Below, piece by piece: positions 23,601-34,631 of a stretch of 64,000 bases of DNA. The notes below the pieces were generated by a model, which was given only the letters and a program-made list of their open reading frames with translations, searched no databases and was not told the DNA's origin. This stretch comes from Strongylocentrotus purpuratus (lineage: Eukaryota; Echinodermata; Echinoidea; Camarodonta; Strongylocentrotidae), in assembly GCF_000002235.5 (NCBI RefSeq), contig NW_022145613.1:17732883-17796882 (forward strand), read 5' to 3'. Numbering within the stretch: the stretch's first letter is position 1; every line of letters starts with the position of its first letter. Made by a program: the position numbers and the translations under genes.

Positions 23601-26600
23601 CATGTTTCTAACAGAGATAATGATATACATTTTGAATGATTTCAAACTAACTAACACGTACTAAACAGAATCTTATCCTAAAATAGTGCCAAAAAAAGAG
23701 ATAATAGAAATGATTTGTTGGGAGAAAAGGGGGAAAATATTTCTTCGTCTTTTTCTTTTTGAAGTTAGTTGTATTTCTATAATAATAGGCAGGCTTCATT
23801 ATGCGAAAAAAATCATACACTGTAGTTTCCGATGAGATAGCATGAACTTTATGATATAACTAGAAAGGTTGTATACAATGATGATTACAATGTCTCTTCA
23901 ATATAGTAATGTCATTTCAGTCCACGAGGAAGGCATTTCATTTACGTTGTTTCCCTCCACCAAGATGTTAAGTGGATACTCGGTATAGGATGTAAATGCG
24001 ATTGTGGTTGGTTTGGCATGATCTTGTCCGTAAAATGGCCGAAAATAATGCTCCTAAATGTAGTGGAGAGTGTGCATTGTTTTGAATCCATTCTTGAATC
24101 CACTGACGGGGTTGGGGGAACACTGTTTTAAAAGCGCTCTGATTATGGTGCTACATTAAAATAGTTATTACTGTTTTTTTCATTAGTAGTTTACTGTAAT
24201 ATCCGAATGTTATCATCAATATCGTTTTAATTATCATTATCATTGATATCTTTATCATTATCATTATTATCACTATCATTATCGTTATCGTCACTATCGG
24301 TAACACTATCATCACTATCGGTATCACTATCATCACTATCACTATCATCACTATCGGTAACACTATCATAATTAATCATCGTAGGTTCCATTTTTATTTT
24401 GCTTTACTATACCATCACTAGTAGTCATGTGATAAATCACTGCTCTTCATCAATCAACAATTATATTTCATTGACAGACTTGAGAGGATCTCGTATAATC
24501 AAAACAACGTGAATAAAAAACGAAGAGGTCTTCAGAATTATTTGGTTTTGAAATGCATATCCCTGCTTATTCACGATGTATAAAAAGGTTTTCTTTCTAC
24601 TTAACATTTTTACAAAGACAGATAGATACTTGAGTATCCATCTCTTATTTTCACTTTCACTATAAGATTGAAGGGAGGAGGCTATACATAAAGCCCATGG
24701 TTAATAAACAGGAAATAAACGTAATGCGATGAAAGCTGTATGAATTTAGCGTCGGAGGTTTTATGCAATTCTTAAAATTCACTTTTATAAAATAAGTTAA
24801 TTTGAACTTACCTAGCTGTGCAATGATTGATATTATTTTATACAAAGTGATTTATCAAAGAAAAGTTTATACTGTTATGAATAATGGTAATTCACATCAT
24901 GTACTTAACAATTAAAAGTACAAGCTATGCTTATGTGCATGATTTCTTGATCACTATAACTATGAAAGAAAATATAAAAATGTTATGATAAGAACTACCG
25001 GATGTTTGCAAGTAAATTCTTTCTCTAAAGTTTATGATAAATTACCATTAACTGTTAAATTATTTCGGTTTTAACTAGTTTACTGCCCTCTCATTTATTT
25101 TTGTTCAGTTTTCTATACTCATCCATACACGCACACACACACATCTGATGGATATTATTCTCATGATGCCTTCCATTGTCCAAAAACAATAACAATATAA
25201 AGAAATCACAGGCAAAATCAACTGAAGAATAAAGAATGTACTACTATTTACAAAATATACTAAAGGTTGTAAGTTTTGCATCACGGCTGTGTCTTGAATG
25301 TACCTATTATGTTTATTTACTATTTACTCAAACTTATTTAAAAAAAAACTTCACATTGGAAAAAATATTCATAAAGTCCTTTATAATTATATTTTTAAAG
25401 TGTCAGAAATGAAAATAAACGAATGAAGTGAATGAATGAAATGAAAGTGGTTAAAATAAAAACACTGCTTATAATTATAATAGCTGATTGTGCTAGGAGA
25501 GGCGTCTTGAACGAAACGCCATTTTACAAACCCACATAGCCATAAACTAATAGTGTGACCCCCACTGCAGGAGGCCCACACGATGGACTTAATTTAATCC
25601 CACTATACAGATTTGGAATATTACCTTCGAATTGGTCCGTGACGACAGTCGGTATGTCTGTCACTGTAATAATGAGAAGTAAATCAATGTAAATATTTTC
25701 ACACTTCTTCGTCAAATCATGTATACCGCCCTTTTGTTTAACTTTAAAGTAGTCGAATGCCCTCTCGTTAATTTTTATTCAGCTTTCTAAAATTACGCAC
25801 TCACACACCCCAGATGGATATTATTTTCATGATGCCTTCTGTAATTGTCCGAAAAAAGGGGGGAAAAAAGATCACAAACAAAAATAAACTGAAGAGTAAA
25901 TAAAGTACTATTGTTTTTAAAACGTTCCGAATTGTGTATTGTTGGAATCATGGCTGTGTCTTGAATGCACTTATTATGAAGATTTACTATTTACTCTAAT
26001 ATATGAAAAGAATGCTTCTTATAGGAAAACAAATATTAATATAATGCTTAATATTCATGTAACTTGGTAAAGTATCAAGAAATGAAAATAGACAAATGAA
26101 TGGAATGACAGGAGTTACAAGTAAACACTGCTTATGTGATACAGTAGTTGATTGTGATAGAAAAGGCATTGTTAATAAACGCCATTTTACAAACGCATAT
26201 ATATTACTTAGTGTGTGGCCCCCACTGCAGTAGGCCCACATGATGAACTTATTTAGATTGTTAACATAAAATGGCTACACTATAGATTTAGAATTTTACC
26301 TGCGAATTGTTCCGTGACGACAGTCGGTTTGTCTGTCACTGTGATAATAAGAAGTGAATCAATGTAAATATACACACTCCTTCAAATCAAGTATATTGCT
26401 CTTCTAGACTTTTTTGATACACTGCATTAGATGGAATAACGTAAAGATTTAAGCGGGTAGGGGCACACCGGGTCCGTGCCCCTTTAGAAATTCAAATGGT
26501 TATAAAATGTTTGACCCCTACCAAAAAAAGTTAGAACCTTTTCTTTTGCTTGGTTGTCAGAAGATTTTCTTTTCAGAATTGTAATCCCACACTTTTCTTT

Positions 26601-28085
26601 AGAATTCTAGATTGCACTTGCGTAGATAAGCAATTTGTATTTTCTTCTGGACCTTCAAAAAGCAGTGAGTCGCAGAAAAGTGATAAAAAATTAAACTGAT
26701 TGCTCTTTTAAGCCCGATAAAGGATGCTTTCGTCCATGGAATAGAATTTGATATTTTGCTTCATAACCATTATCATAATATGACCATTTTATATGAACAA
26801 TGGGTGATTACACTAAACATAAAAAGGAATATTTTTATGATTATTATAAAGACTAGCCTAAGCCAAGTATCGCATATTAGATACGAATATATCATGTGTT
26901 GGTTTGCTCATCAAGCCGCTATTAGAGTCTTTCAATCATATACCATAACTGACATTGACTACAGCACAGGAAATGTACTTTTCTTCTTGTAAAACTTAGA
27001 ATATGCTAAATTTTATTTACGATTTAATTGTTTGTATTACCTGTAACCTCTTCACATGTTGGTATAGAATCGTTCCAAAGCAGATAAAACTGTGATCCTC
27101 CTGGAACACATTGCAGCGTTCCATTGCCTTTCAGACTGTATCCATCCATACACGTAAGATGAACGATAGAACCAAACCACGTGATCTTAGAATCTCAAGA
27201 ATCATTGTGACGTCATCTGTTTGATGGCAGACTTTCAACAGTGACAAAGAAAACGAGAGAAGGAAATACAGAAAATCAAAGATTAGATCTCACAAATTAT
27301 AACACTTTTTATCGCATTAAAAATATTTCGTATTTTCTGGGCACATTATAAAGATCAGTACATAAAAAGTAATTTTAATTTGAGTTTGCATGTATCATCG
27401 TTTCTACTTCACAAATTTCTTAATCAACTCAGTAACCAAATTTTGAGAATAAAGCTTTTTTGTTCGATCGTCATGTGCATAGAGAAAGAGTGTCGTGCCA
27501 CATGGGTCTGGGCCCCTAACGAGATAATACAAATAAATTAATGCTTCAAACAAGAAGAAGAAGGAATAAACGCAACCAAACCAAACAAACAAACATTCTT
27601 GAAAAGTGATGATGACTCGGATGTACGCCACTTCTTATTAGATTGCACAAAATAATCATGAGGAACTTTGCAAACCACACTGACGTATATATAACTGACC
27701 AAATGACAGCTAAAAACAAATTTAAAGTTGAATCTAACTTTAAAGATAAATCTAATAAATTGCTAAACAAATTATATACACGTACATAATAGAGAATCGT
27801 GCTAAAAGATAAATTCTTCATTTTAAAAATCCCATTTATTCTTAAATATTAAAAAAAAAAAATGTATGATCTACTATATCACTATTCCCTAGAGGATTTT
27901 TAACTACCTTTAAAATATTGATCCGTTACTAATTCCCTTGACCACGTTACGAAGACCAATTGTGACGTTGGACTCCTTTCAGCCGGCAACTGGCACTCAT
28001 TACGACACTCGGTCGAGGTGCCGATTTTAAACAACAACGAAACCAACGATGGAAGTAAGACAATGGATGTCTCCCATAAAAGCAT
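20127..28085 (-). CDS. Predicted single-sushi type I receptor with tyrosine-rich tail (gene model)
   Basis: Seven exons on the minus strand, 5' to 3': 28085-27908, 27193-27041, 26338-26300, 25663-25625, 22279-22226, 21571-21411 and 20612-20127. All have GT..AG borders. The first five junctions are phase 1 and the last is phase 0. Lengths sum to 1110 nt, an open frame of 369 residues. Predicted order: signal peptide, N-terminal Cys-containing segment, sushi/CCP module, Ser/Thr/Val-rich stalk from three tiny exons, one transmembrane helix with a basic stop-transfer, and a 161-residue tail with nine tyrosines. This architecture would suit a cell-surface recognition receptor signalling through SH2-domain proteins. 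The function and the exact exon set are inference. I do not recognise a named orthologue, and extra exons may be missed between 22.3 and 25.6 kb. Confidence 0.5.
21411..21571 (-). CDS. Receptor transmembrane exon
   Basis: Phase 1 acceptor (...cattataag), then PPYSKECVPPTTQ, a hydrophobic run LVFMGTTGGLAVLLLF-IASCWIV of about 23 residues, and a basic SRIRRHLSTKHVAKKE before donor gtaatg in phase 0. The hydrophobic helix followed by R/K residues is the classic pattern of a single-pass type I membrane protein. The tail exon at 20127-20612 starts in the matching phase 0. Confidence 0.65.
22226..22279 (-). CDS. Receptor stalk micro-exon (54 nt)
   Basis: Acceptor ...ctatttcacag and donor gtaaataa bound 54 nt encoding (V)FDITSSVHMGMASTPTKG, phase 1 at both ends. 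Length and Ser/Thr/Pro content fit an extracellular stalk. Support is splice-site and phase agreement only. Confidence 0.45.
23915..24110 (+). mobile_element. Decayed SINE of the 13.9-kb family
   Basis: The body matches the SINE at 13914-14290 in order: ccctccaccaagatgttaag (compare ccacccagttgttaaatggg), gatgtaaatgcgattgt.gtttgg, ccgtaaaatgg and tagtggagagtg. The tRNA-like head is not recognisable. Confidence 0.5.
24225..24372. repeat. TCATTA / ATCACTATCGGT minisatellite
   Basis: Imperfect 6-12 bp units such as atcattatc and atcactatcggt run in tandem. Open frames through it (rows of I, V, M) are repeat artefacts. Confidence 0.85.
25625..25663 (-). CDS. Receptor stalk micro-exon, duplicate 2 (39 nt)
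   Basis: Acceptor ...cattattacag and donor gtaatatt bound 39 nt reading (V)TDIPTVVTDQFEG, phase 1 at both ends. It is the paralogue of the exon at 26300-26338, from which it differs by four residues. If the donor were skipped the frame would stay open into LYSGIKLSP... and stop after a hydrophobic stretch, so an alternative terminal exon is possible. Confidence 0.5.
26300..26338 (-). CDS. Receptor stalk micro-exon, duplicate 1 (39 nt)
   Basis: Acceptor ...cttattatcacag and donor gtaaaatt bound 39 nt reading (V)TDKPTVVTEQFAG, phase 1 at both ends. The codons and both splice sites are conserved in the duplicate at 25625-25663, while most of the surrounding duplicated sequence has diverged more. 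That is consistent with constraint on the exon. Confidence 0.5.
27041..27193 (-). CDS. Receptor sushi/CCP exon
   Basis: The exon reads DSKITWFGSIVHLTC, MDGYSLKGNGTLQC, VPGGSQFYLLWNDSIPTC and EEVT before donor gtaatac (phase 1). The spacing C..GYSL.G.GTL.C...W....P.C is the signature of CCP cysteines 2-4 with the conserved Trp. Cysteine 1 would come from the previous exon (NEC-QLP), as in split CCP modules. A longer exon from an acceptor at 27232 would supply its own Cys (VCHQTDD) but is out of frame by 2 nt. Confidence 0.6.
27908..28085 (-). CDS. Receptor first coding exon with signal peptide
   Basis: ATG at 28085 starts MLLWETSIVLLPSLVSLLF, a hydrophobic stretch ending near KIGTSTE, which reads as a signal peptide. 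CRNECQLPAERSPTSQ and FVTWSRELVTDQYFK follow, before donor gtagtt in phase 1. The two cysteines could include CCP cysteine 1. There is no transcript evidence. A wholly non-coding origin cannot be excluded, because a non-homologous open frame overlaps on the same strand. Confidence 0.4.
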
Positions 28086-29579
28086 CTAAAATGTGAAATA
28101 CAAACCTATACATCACCATGATCACCATTAACATGACAGCGATCTCGGTGAATGGGGGTGTTCCCTGAAAACCTAATAATAATCCGGAAACAAAGTCAAG
28201 AATGATTTTGAGGGGCGATTCGGGTCCAAAACCCCCTTTTTTTTTATAGGAGGAGTAAAAATCAGACAAACTGATTGAAAAAAGGTGGACAATCTGGCGC
28301 ATAATTATACGGTCTGATTCCTCGCTCATAGAGTCCCCTGATCGTGACAAGAAATCAATGTGAAACTTTGCTAGAAAGTAGAAAATGTCGGGAAAGTGGC
28401 AAAATTTCAAATTTAGTTCGCTTATTATGTCATTGTCATGTTGTTGATGTGATAATGATGAGAATGAGCAATAGCTCCACCTCATCTAAAAGAGGTCATC
28501 ATCGTTAGTCTTTACATTTTGCTATTGATTATCTATAGATGAGTCCAATCGTTTTAGTGCCCAAAGAGGTAATTTGAATTTTTAACTATATTCAATTTTG
28601 TTCCACATTTTTATTTTAGAACACCCATTCAGATTCATACAAACTGAAGCGTAACAAAACAATACGGGTAAAAAAACACGAATGAAGTATATAATGTAAA
28701 GTTAATAAGTTAATTTGAGACAAATGTAGATTCAACCGGCAACAAATACATTAATACAATGTAAAATGTGAGGAGCTTATAAATAAAAAGCAAAGCTTGT
28801 GCAAATGCTCCCACAACCAAAAACCTTACCAAAAAACTTTTGATATGGGATGAAACATAAAATCTAAGGAATGTGGGAAAAGGTTGCGACCGGAGATATT
28901 TTTTATTTAATCAATATCGTGCTAGATATTGAAATATCATATATGTCAAGCCTTGATGTACGAATACTACAGTGAGAGGGCCGTCGATTATTTTCAAGAT
29001 GCTTCGCATCATGATACACAGCTAACTATTATCACCTCGAAATCATTGGGGGTGGGCAACCCTGCTACACACCCACCACCTAAAAAAACGACGCCCTTAT
29101 TCAATTCAAGGTTTATTTCGAGAAAAAAAAAGAATATTGTGATGCATAATTATGCTGCAGCAAAAAAAATGAAATGTATGTGTTTACAACTATCGAGGAT
29201 ACGTACAAATAGAAAAGAATATCTATTAACAAAACATATCACCAAGTCTATTTATACCAAAAGAAAGTTTTGTAGACACTCCTTGCTCTCATAGACTGCC
29301 CCTACACAGCATTTTCTTCAGGTAGAGGCATGCTCTCTGCTCTCCTGATCTTCTTATCACTTCTCTACAGAGAACTAAGTCAGACAATTTCCTAAATAAT
29401 TGAAAATCCAATGGTCATTTCTTTCATCACAATAATATCAATAGAAATGCAAAGAATGTACATCCTTTTTTTGGTTTAGTTAATAGTTATACACAAGGCA
29501 ATATTATTCGTTAAAATAAAAATATTATACCCATGTAAATATGCACTTGATCCTCTACAAACGACACGGAAGACATTAT

Positions 29580-29845
29580 TTAAAGGGATCGTTTAACAAT
29601 GTTAAATCTGAGATGCACGATCCTACGTGTATGGTGTAATGTTGAAGCCCTAACAAAACTGCGCTTCAAAATGATCAAGAAGTGCCTCAAAAAAGTAAAA
29701 ATCTCTGAGTGACTTGTTTTAACATACTCATTTTCCCAAATAGACTGTAGTGTTATGAAAACCGTAAGGAAAACGCAAAATTTGATTTCGATTAAATCCA
29801 GGATTTTGTTTCAGAATCTGAGACAAAGTTACCCAATTCCTTTAA
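29580..29845. mobile_element. TTAA-flanked MITE
   Basis: The left end TTAA-AGGGATCGTTTAACAA and the right end, read inverted, TTAA-AGGAATTGGGTAACTT share about 13 of 17 bases. TTAA sits at both borders. The interior has no coding frame. The end type resembles the Kolobok/T2 group and the degenerate copy at 1007-1253. Confidence 0.6.
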
Positions 29846-31049
29846 CCCTTAGGTGCAGTGGATATTTTTTTAAATAGTAAAATAAGCAAATTGTTATCAA
29901 ATAAAATAAACAATATCATGTCAATAAGCGATTTGAAGAACATCTATCAGAGCACTTTGGGCCTTCGATTCAACCGAATCTTTCAAGAGGGGCAGAGTAA
30001 CACAATTAAGATTTGGATAAAGAATGAAGTTTAATAAAAGTCGGCTAAATGTGAGACAGGTCAAAATTGCACTGTTTTGTGACGAAAAGACCATTTCAAT
30101 ATCTATATCTATTTCTATCAATAAATTACTAATCAATATCTCCACAGGAAGTGAACAGGAAGAAAGAAAGAAGTTAATATGTTTATCAACTTCGTACTTC
30201 TAAAAAAGAATATGATTCACACATATCTGTTTAATCATCAATAATTATGTTGATTCCTAAATTAGTGAGTTAAGCACTTTATTCAGACTGAGTAATAGTA
30301 ATTTGAGATACTTTGAATGTTATTATGTTATCTGTTATACTACTTGCAATCTTTAGGAGTTAGAGTTATATAATGTGTTGAGGTGGATAACTCTGGATAA
30401 TTATTTGGCAAAACAGTTGTAAATAATATTTTTGACAGTTAATGGTATGCAATTATTGTCATTGAATCGTCTTCAGTTTTGTGTTTTAGAGTAAAATTCA
30501 CAATGATTTAAACCAATTAATATTCCTTTATCATAGGTGATGATTATCAACGTGTAAGAAGGACGGTAAGAGGATTGCCAGGGTAATTGTTATCACATAA
30601 ATCACTAATCCAATGTAGTTTTAATTGGAAATTATGCTTGATTGTTTCATCAAGTTCATTTGATAGTTGTATTCATTATTTGTTGGGAGAGTAATATAAC
30701 GATGGAAACACTATAGTTGTGATTAGATACTAGTTATTTTCAAGCAATATTGATCATGAATGGAATAACAACCTGTATATCATTATTATGAGTCGGCTTG
30801 ACCGTTGTTGGAATTCGTATCTTGGAGTCCATTAAACGAATATGTTTATTGTCATGTGTGCTTTTCAAATGCAATGTGTCCTAATTTCTATTTGATTCGA
30901 ACCACAACACAATGATGTGGCGTGGCGTGTGTACCAGTTTGCGCGTGTTACAAGTATAGATAACGCCTTATCTGATAATCAGGGTTGGGTCTAGCTTAAA
31001 GGTCTCAGGGGGCAAAATAGCGGATCGTATACAACGGATCGTAACATGG

Positions 31050-31120
31050 CCGAACCCCCCCCCACCCCCCCCCCCCCCCCCAAAAAAAAAAAAAAACATA
31101 CACACACACACACACACACA
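31050..31120. repeat. Poly-C, poly-A and (CA)n simple repeats
   Basis: A C run broken by single A, an A run and about ten CA units follow one another. Frames crossing it (long G, V/C rows on the minus strand) are not genes. Confidence 0.9.
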
Positions 31121-32159
31121 AAATATTTTAAAAAAAATCGCAAAACAAAAACAAAACGAAACACACAACAACAACAATAAACCAAATACATTATCGTACA
31201 CCGCGTTTTTAAGAAGACTAGTTTGAAGTTATTTTTGTTTAGTAATAACTGTTCATTTCTGGCCTTGGGCCTGTAATCCCTGTAATAATGGAATGGAACA
31301 ACAAACTCAGCTCAGTCTGATGATACATTTTGATACTAAAAGTTGATGATTTCACATGCCTAAGGCTAAGTTTAGTGGTTTCCAAAACATACCCAAGGCA
31401 CGATTACCAGTGAATGGAGCGTTAGAATGTTTTGAAGACTTTTTATGTCATTTTGAGGCTCTTAAAAAAAAGTCTTTGCACAGGATTTAACTGGAATCAA
31501 GACTAGTATCATTCTAAAATTTTGAACTTGCGTAATGTCAATTTGATATCGATAGCATACAGCTGTCTCGAAACGATATATCGGACTCCGAGAATCGTAC
31601 GGTGCTCGCCTCATAGCTACATGAGATCACCTGATTTTATATTGACGGGATTTCCCTGTTCACGACGTCACCCCATCCTCTAAATAAACACTTGATTACA
31701 GAAAATACTGGAACTTGAGATGAAATATTTATAGCTTAAATCAGAAACAATATTATATTTAAGTTGATGAAACCATCATCATCTGTTGGAATTATTACAT
31801 GTTCTTGAATGAATGCATTAAAATAACACTGACGATGCAGGTTGATAAATAGTTTGAGGTCGTTAGTTACGCTCGCTAGGGCAAAGGTTAACGGCACGAG
31901 TATCGGACTTGTGCATGTACGATATTTATGAAACGTTGATGTTACACTGATGTCAGCTGCTCGTCCCGTGCCGTGCCGCATCTTGTACCAGCTTCATTTT
32001 GGAACTTAAAGTGAGTAATTTACCTGGTTTAAATCCGTATTCGCTTTCATTATGATGTTATGTAACCATTAAATGACTGGCCAAAATGACAACTTATTTT
32101 ATGTGGTTGATTTTTACGAAACAATGTAATTTTATAAACTTTATTTCGGCGTGAATGAC

Positions 32160-32264
32160 CTTCTCATTCCAGCGGGGACGTTGCCCCTGGGCGCCAGGCA
32201 CGTAGACTGCGGTGCAGGTAGTGCTCGAGCGCGAGCACTGATCAGTGTGTGTTCTGCAATTCTG
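32160..32264 (+). promoter_or_regulatory. Probable 5' UTR exon / promoter side of the desaturase gene
   Basis: A GC- and CpG-rich island in AT-rich surroundings ends at a strong donor (caattctg-gtgagtgt, exon end 32264). No ATG-led frame leads into the desaturase. An 8-bp-arm inverted repeat (agtgctcg..cgagcact) lies at 32219-32238. The next acceptor in the right direction is at 34624, just before the desaturase ATG. A second CpG-rich patch with a donor-like gtgagt is at about 31860-32015 and could be an alternative start. Confidence 0.4.
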
Positions 32265-34631
32265 GTGAGTGTTGTTGGTGTGAACAGGTGAAATGGGCGG
32301 AGGATGTCGTAAGTTTGGAGATGTCTTCGAGAGTCAGAGTGAGACTGAGTCTGATCTTCCTGAACTTAAGTAAACCCTTTCATAAAAAGCTTACTGTGGT
32401 AACTAGCTAGATCAAGACATAGGGTCTAACGTTAGATCTTCTAGATTCTAGTCTAGATTCTAGATCTAAATCTCTCATGATAATGATATTTGGCAAGATG
32501 AGGAAATGAGACATAGCCTCAGACTATTTCTACCTCATTTTATATAAAAGTAATTTTATGAAGACTGCAATTATTTGAATGAATAAGGAAATAAAATATT
32601 GAAAATAGAAATAATAGTTTGGGACAAGAGATACAGACTCTCTAGTCAGTCTTTTATAGAATTAAAAACAAAATCAGAAATTACGTAGATTAAAACTTGT
32701 TAAATAAAAGTGTGAGTGTTTCAAACTTTCAATTCATGAACGGTGAATCGGTATTTGAGATGGCTACTCCTGGAGATATTGATTTGATAGTTTATAAAAA
32801 TGCACCCTTATATTTTTCTTATTATTTATATTAAACTAAAAATACAAATACTTGCTATGAAAGTTGTGTCCAATGTTTTAGGCTTTGAAAACAAGTTAAA
32901 CAACATAGACCTATTCAAATAACAAAATTTAAGCTTATCTAAATGTTAATAATACATGTTTAAAACTATTCAGTTTACACATGTGGAGAAAATATCTTGA
33001 AATTTAAATTTAAATGTACATGTAGATCTGAAAACTAGAGAATGTACTTCTGACTTCTGTGTTCTGTATCTGTATCTGTATCTGTCCTTGACGTACAATC
33101 ACCAGCATTTGGTTGTCGCGACTTTGGCTTGCCTGCCATTGAAGACTACCCAGCTCTTCAGGGATTTTACTGTTTTACCAAAATGTTTTGATATTTTCTT
33201 TTCATACAAATATTGATTTTTGAGTTCACTTATAAACTATTCACAGTGTAATTTCTCATTTAATAGATTTGATATGTATTTAGGGAATTTAATCACCTAA
33301 ATAAAAGAAATAGATTTCTTTCCTACCTTGTCTTGTAGAAACACCTGTTGAGTACAGATACTTGGAACATATATTATATCACAAGCAGTAGTTCAAATAT
33401 TGCACAGCACCCGAAGAAAGAATATGTAAGACCATGTACAAAGTAATGACGCTTCTTTGCGAATTAAGTAAGGAAGAAGAAACTTATAATCTCTATAAAG
33501 TAATAAGGCCTCGGAACCGAGTAGAGAAACAAGCGAAGATATAGGACAAGAATTAAGATGAAGCTGAATTAGCTTTGCTGTAGATCGATTCAAGACTCTC
33601 TAGAATACGTGTGCTCTAGATATGAACAGCTCAGGAGAAGTGATGAAAATAGGTGTGTCAAATAAAGCAAACAAGTGTAATGTGCCTGTACAGTACATGT
33701 ATAAGCTATACCAGTACATTAGGTGGTTGCACATCCCAACCCATAGGGTGTGGAATGTGCTTGCCAGAATAAGTATGTGTGGCACTCTTGTAATGTAACA
33801 GGTGTCACTAAAGAAATGAGTGACAATGGAATAAAAGGCTAGACTTCAAGCCACACAATATAGACAAGACAATAATATATACAAATGCATTTAGTTCTCC
33901 AAAGGTCAAGTCACTACATGTAGGACAAATCTAGGCTTAGGCCTACTAACAGCTATGAATTAATTAGTTTTCAAACTGATAAAACTTTTCATGATTTAAT
34001 AAACTTGATACATGTAGTTGCCTTGATCAATATGTTCTTGTTTACATTGTAATGTTTTTTTGCAGGGTGTCAGTCTTTCCAGGGATTAATATTAAAGTTA
34101 ATTTTTTTGTTATCCCATCACATTTTATATTTATAACAGTCAATACATCACTAGTGTCCCCTATATCCCACTTCCTTTTTTGCAGGCCTATCTAACATTG
34201 ACTAATTTTGGTTTTGTACATTACCATGATCTTTATTTTTAAGTTTATTTGCATGATTTTCATGATAATGTGAAAATAGATATGTAAAATCCGTTTAGGG
34301 CAGATGGGAAAGCCTAATATAGAGAAACATTACATGTTCCCCTATACAATACATGTTCCCATAAAATGTTCATAAATATTAAAGTGCCATACCAAGACGT
34401 GTGTCTGCATCAAAATAAGTCTTTCCTTTGCATTTTATTTAATGGATTCAACGAAAGATAGGCATCAGGTGAAGATCTGAAAGGCAGTGGTGAAGCCAGT
34501 GGCTCTTCAGACTAATGCATGCCAAGTAAGGCTTGGTGATATCAATATCATATTTCAAAAATCACAGGGCCTGTAAGGTTAGCTTGCACAGTGTATTTAA
34601 GTGTTTTACTTCTTTGTACCGCAGTGTAAAG

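Larger units (their letters stand above)
25090..26420. repeat. 0.67-kb tandem segmental duplication (two units)
   Basis: Unit 1 (about 25090-25755) and unit 2 (about 25756-26420) align along their whole length. Matched landmarks are 667-675 bp apart: gtcttgaatg at 25291 and 25958, gacgacagtc at 25641 and 26316, and cccccactgcag at about 25560 and 26220. Many substitutions and small indels separate the copies, so the event is not recent. Each unit carries one copy of a 39-nt exon of the minus-strand receptor model. Confidence 0.85.
28500..31950. other. Intergenic, mostly unassigned
   Basis: No exon-like frame is supported. The stretch includes a TTAA MITE (29580-29845), and a C-rich run, A-rich run and (CA)n repeat at about 31050-31120. 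The remaining sequence is AT-rich with no recognised family. Confidence 0.5.

Noticed and set aside
24151-24369. 72-codon frame of I, V and M
   Set aside because: Produced by the TCATTA minisatellite.
28027-28485. 152-codon minus-strand frame
   Set aside because: Overlaps the proposed receptor first exon in another frame, has low-complexity hydrophobic content and no domain.
30968-31201. Minus-strand frames with long G and V/C runs
   Set aside because: Produced by poly-C and (CA)n simple repeats.
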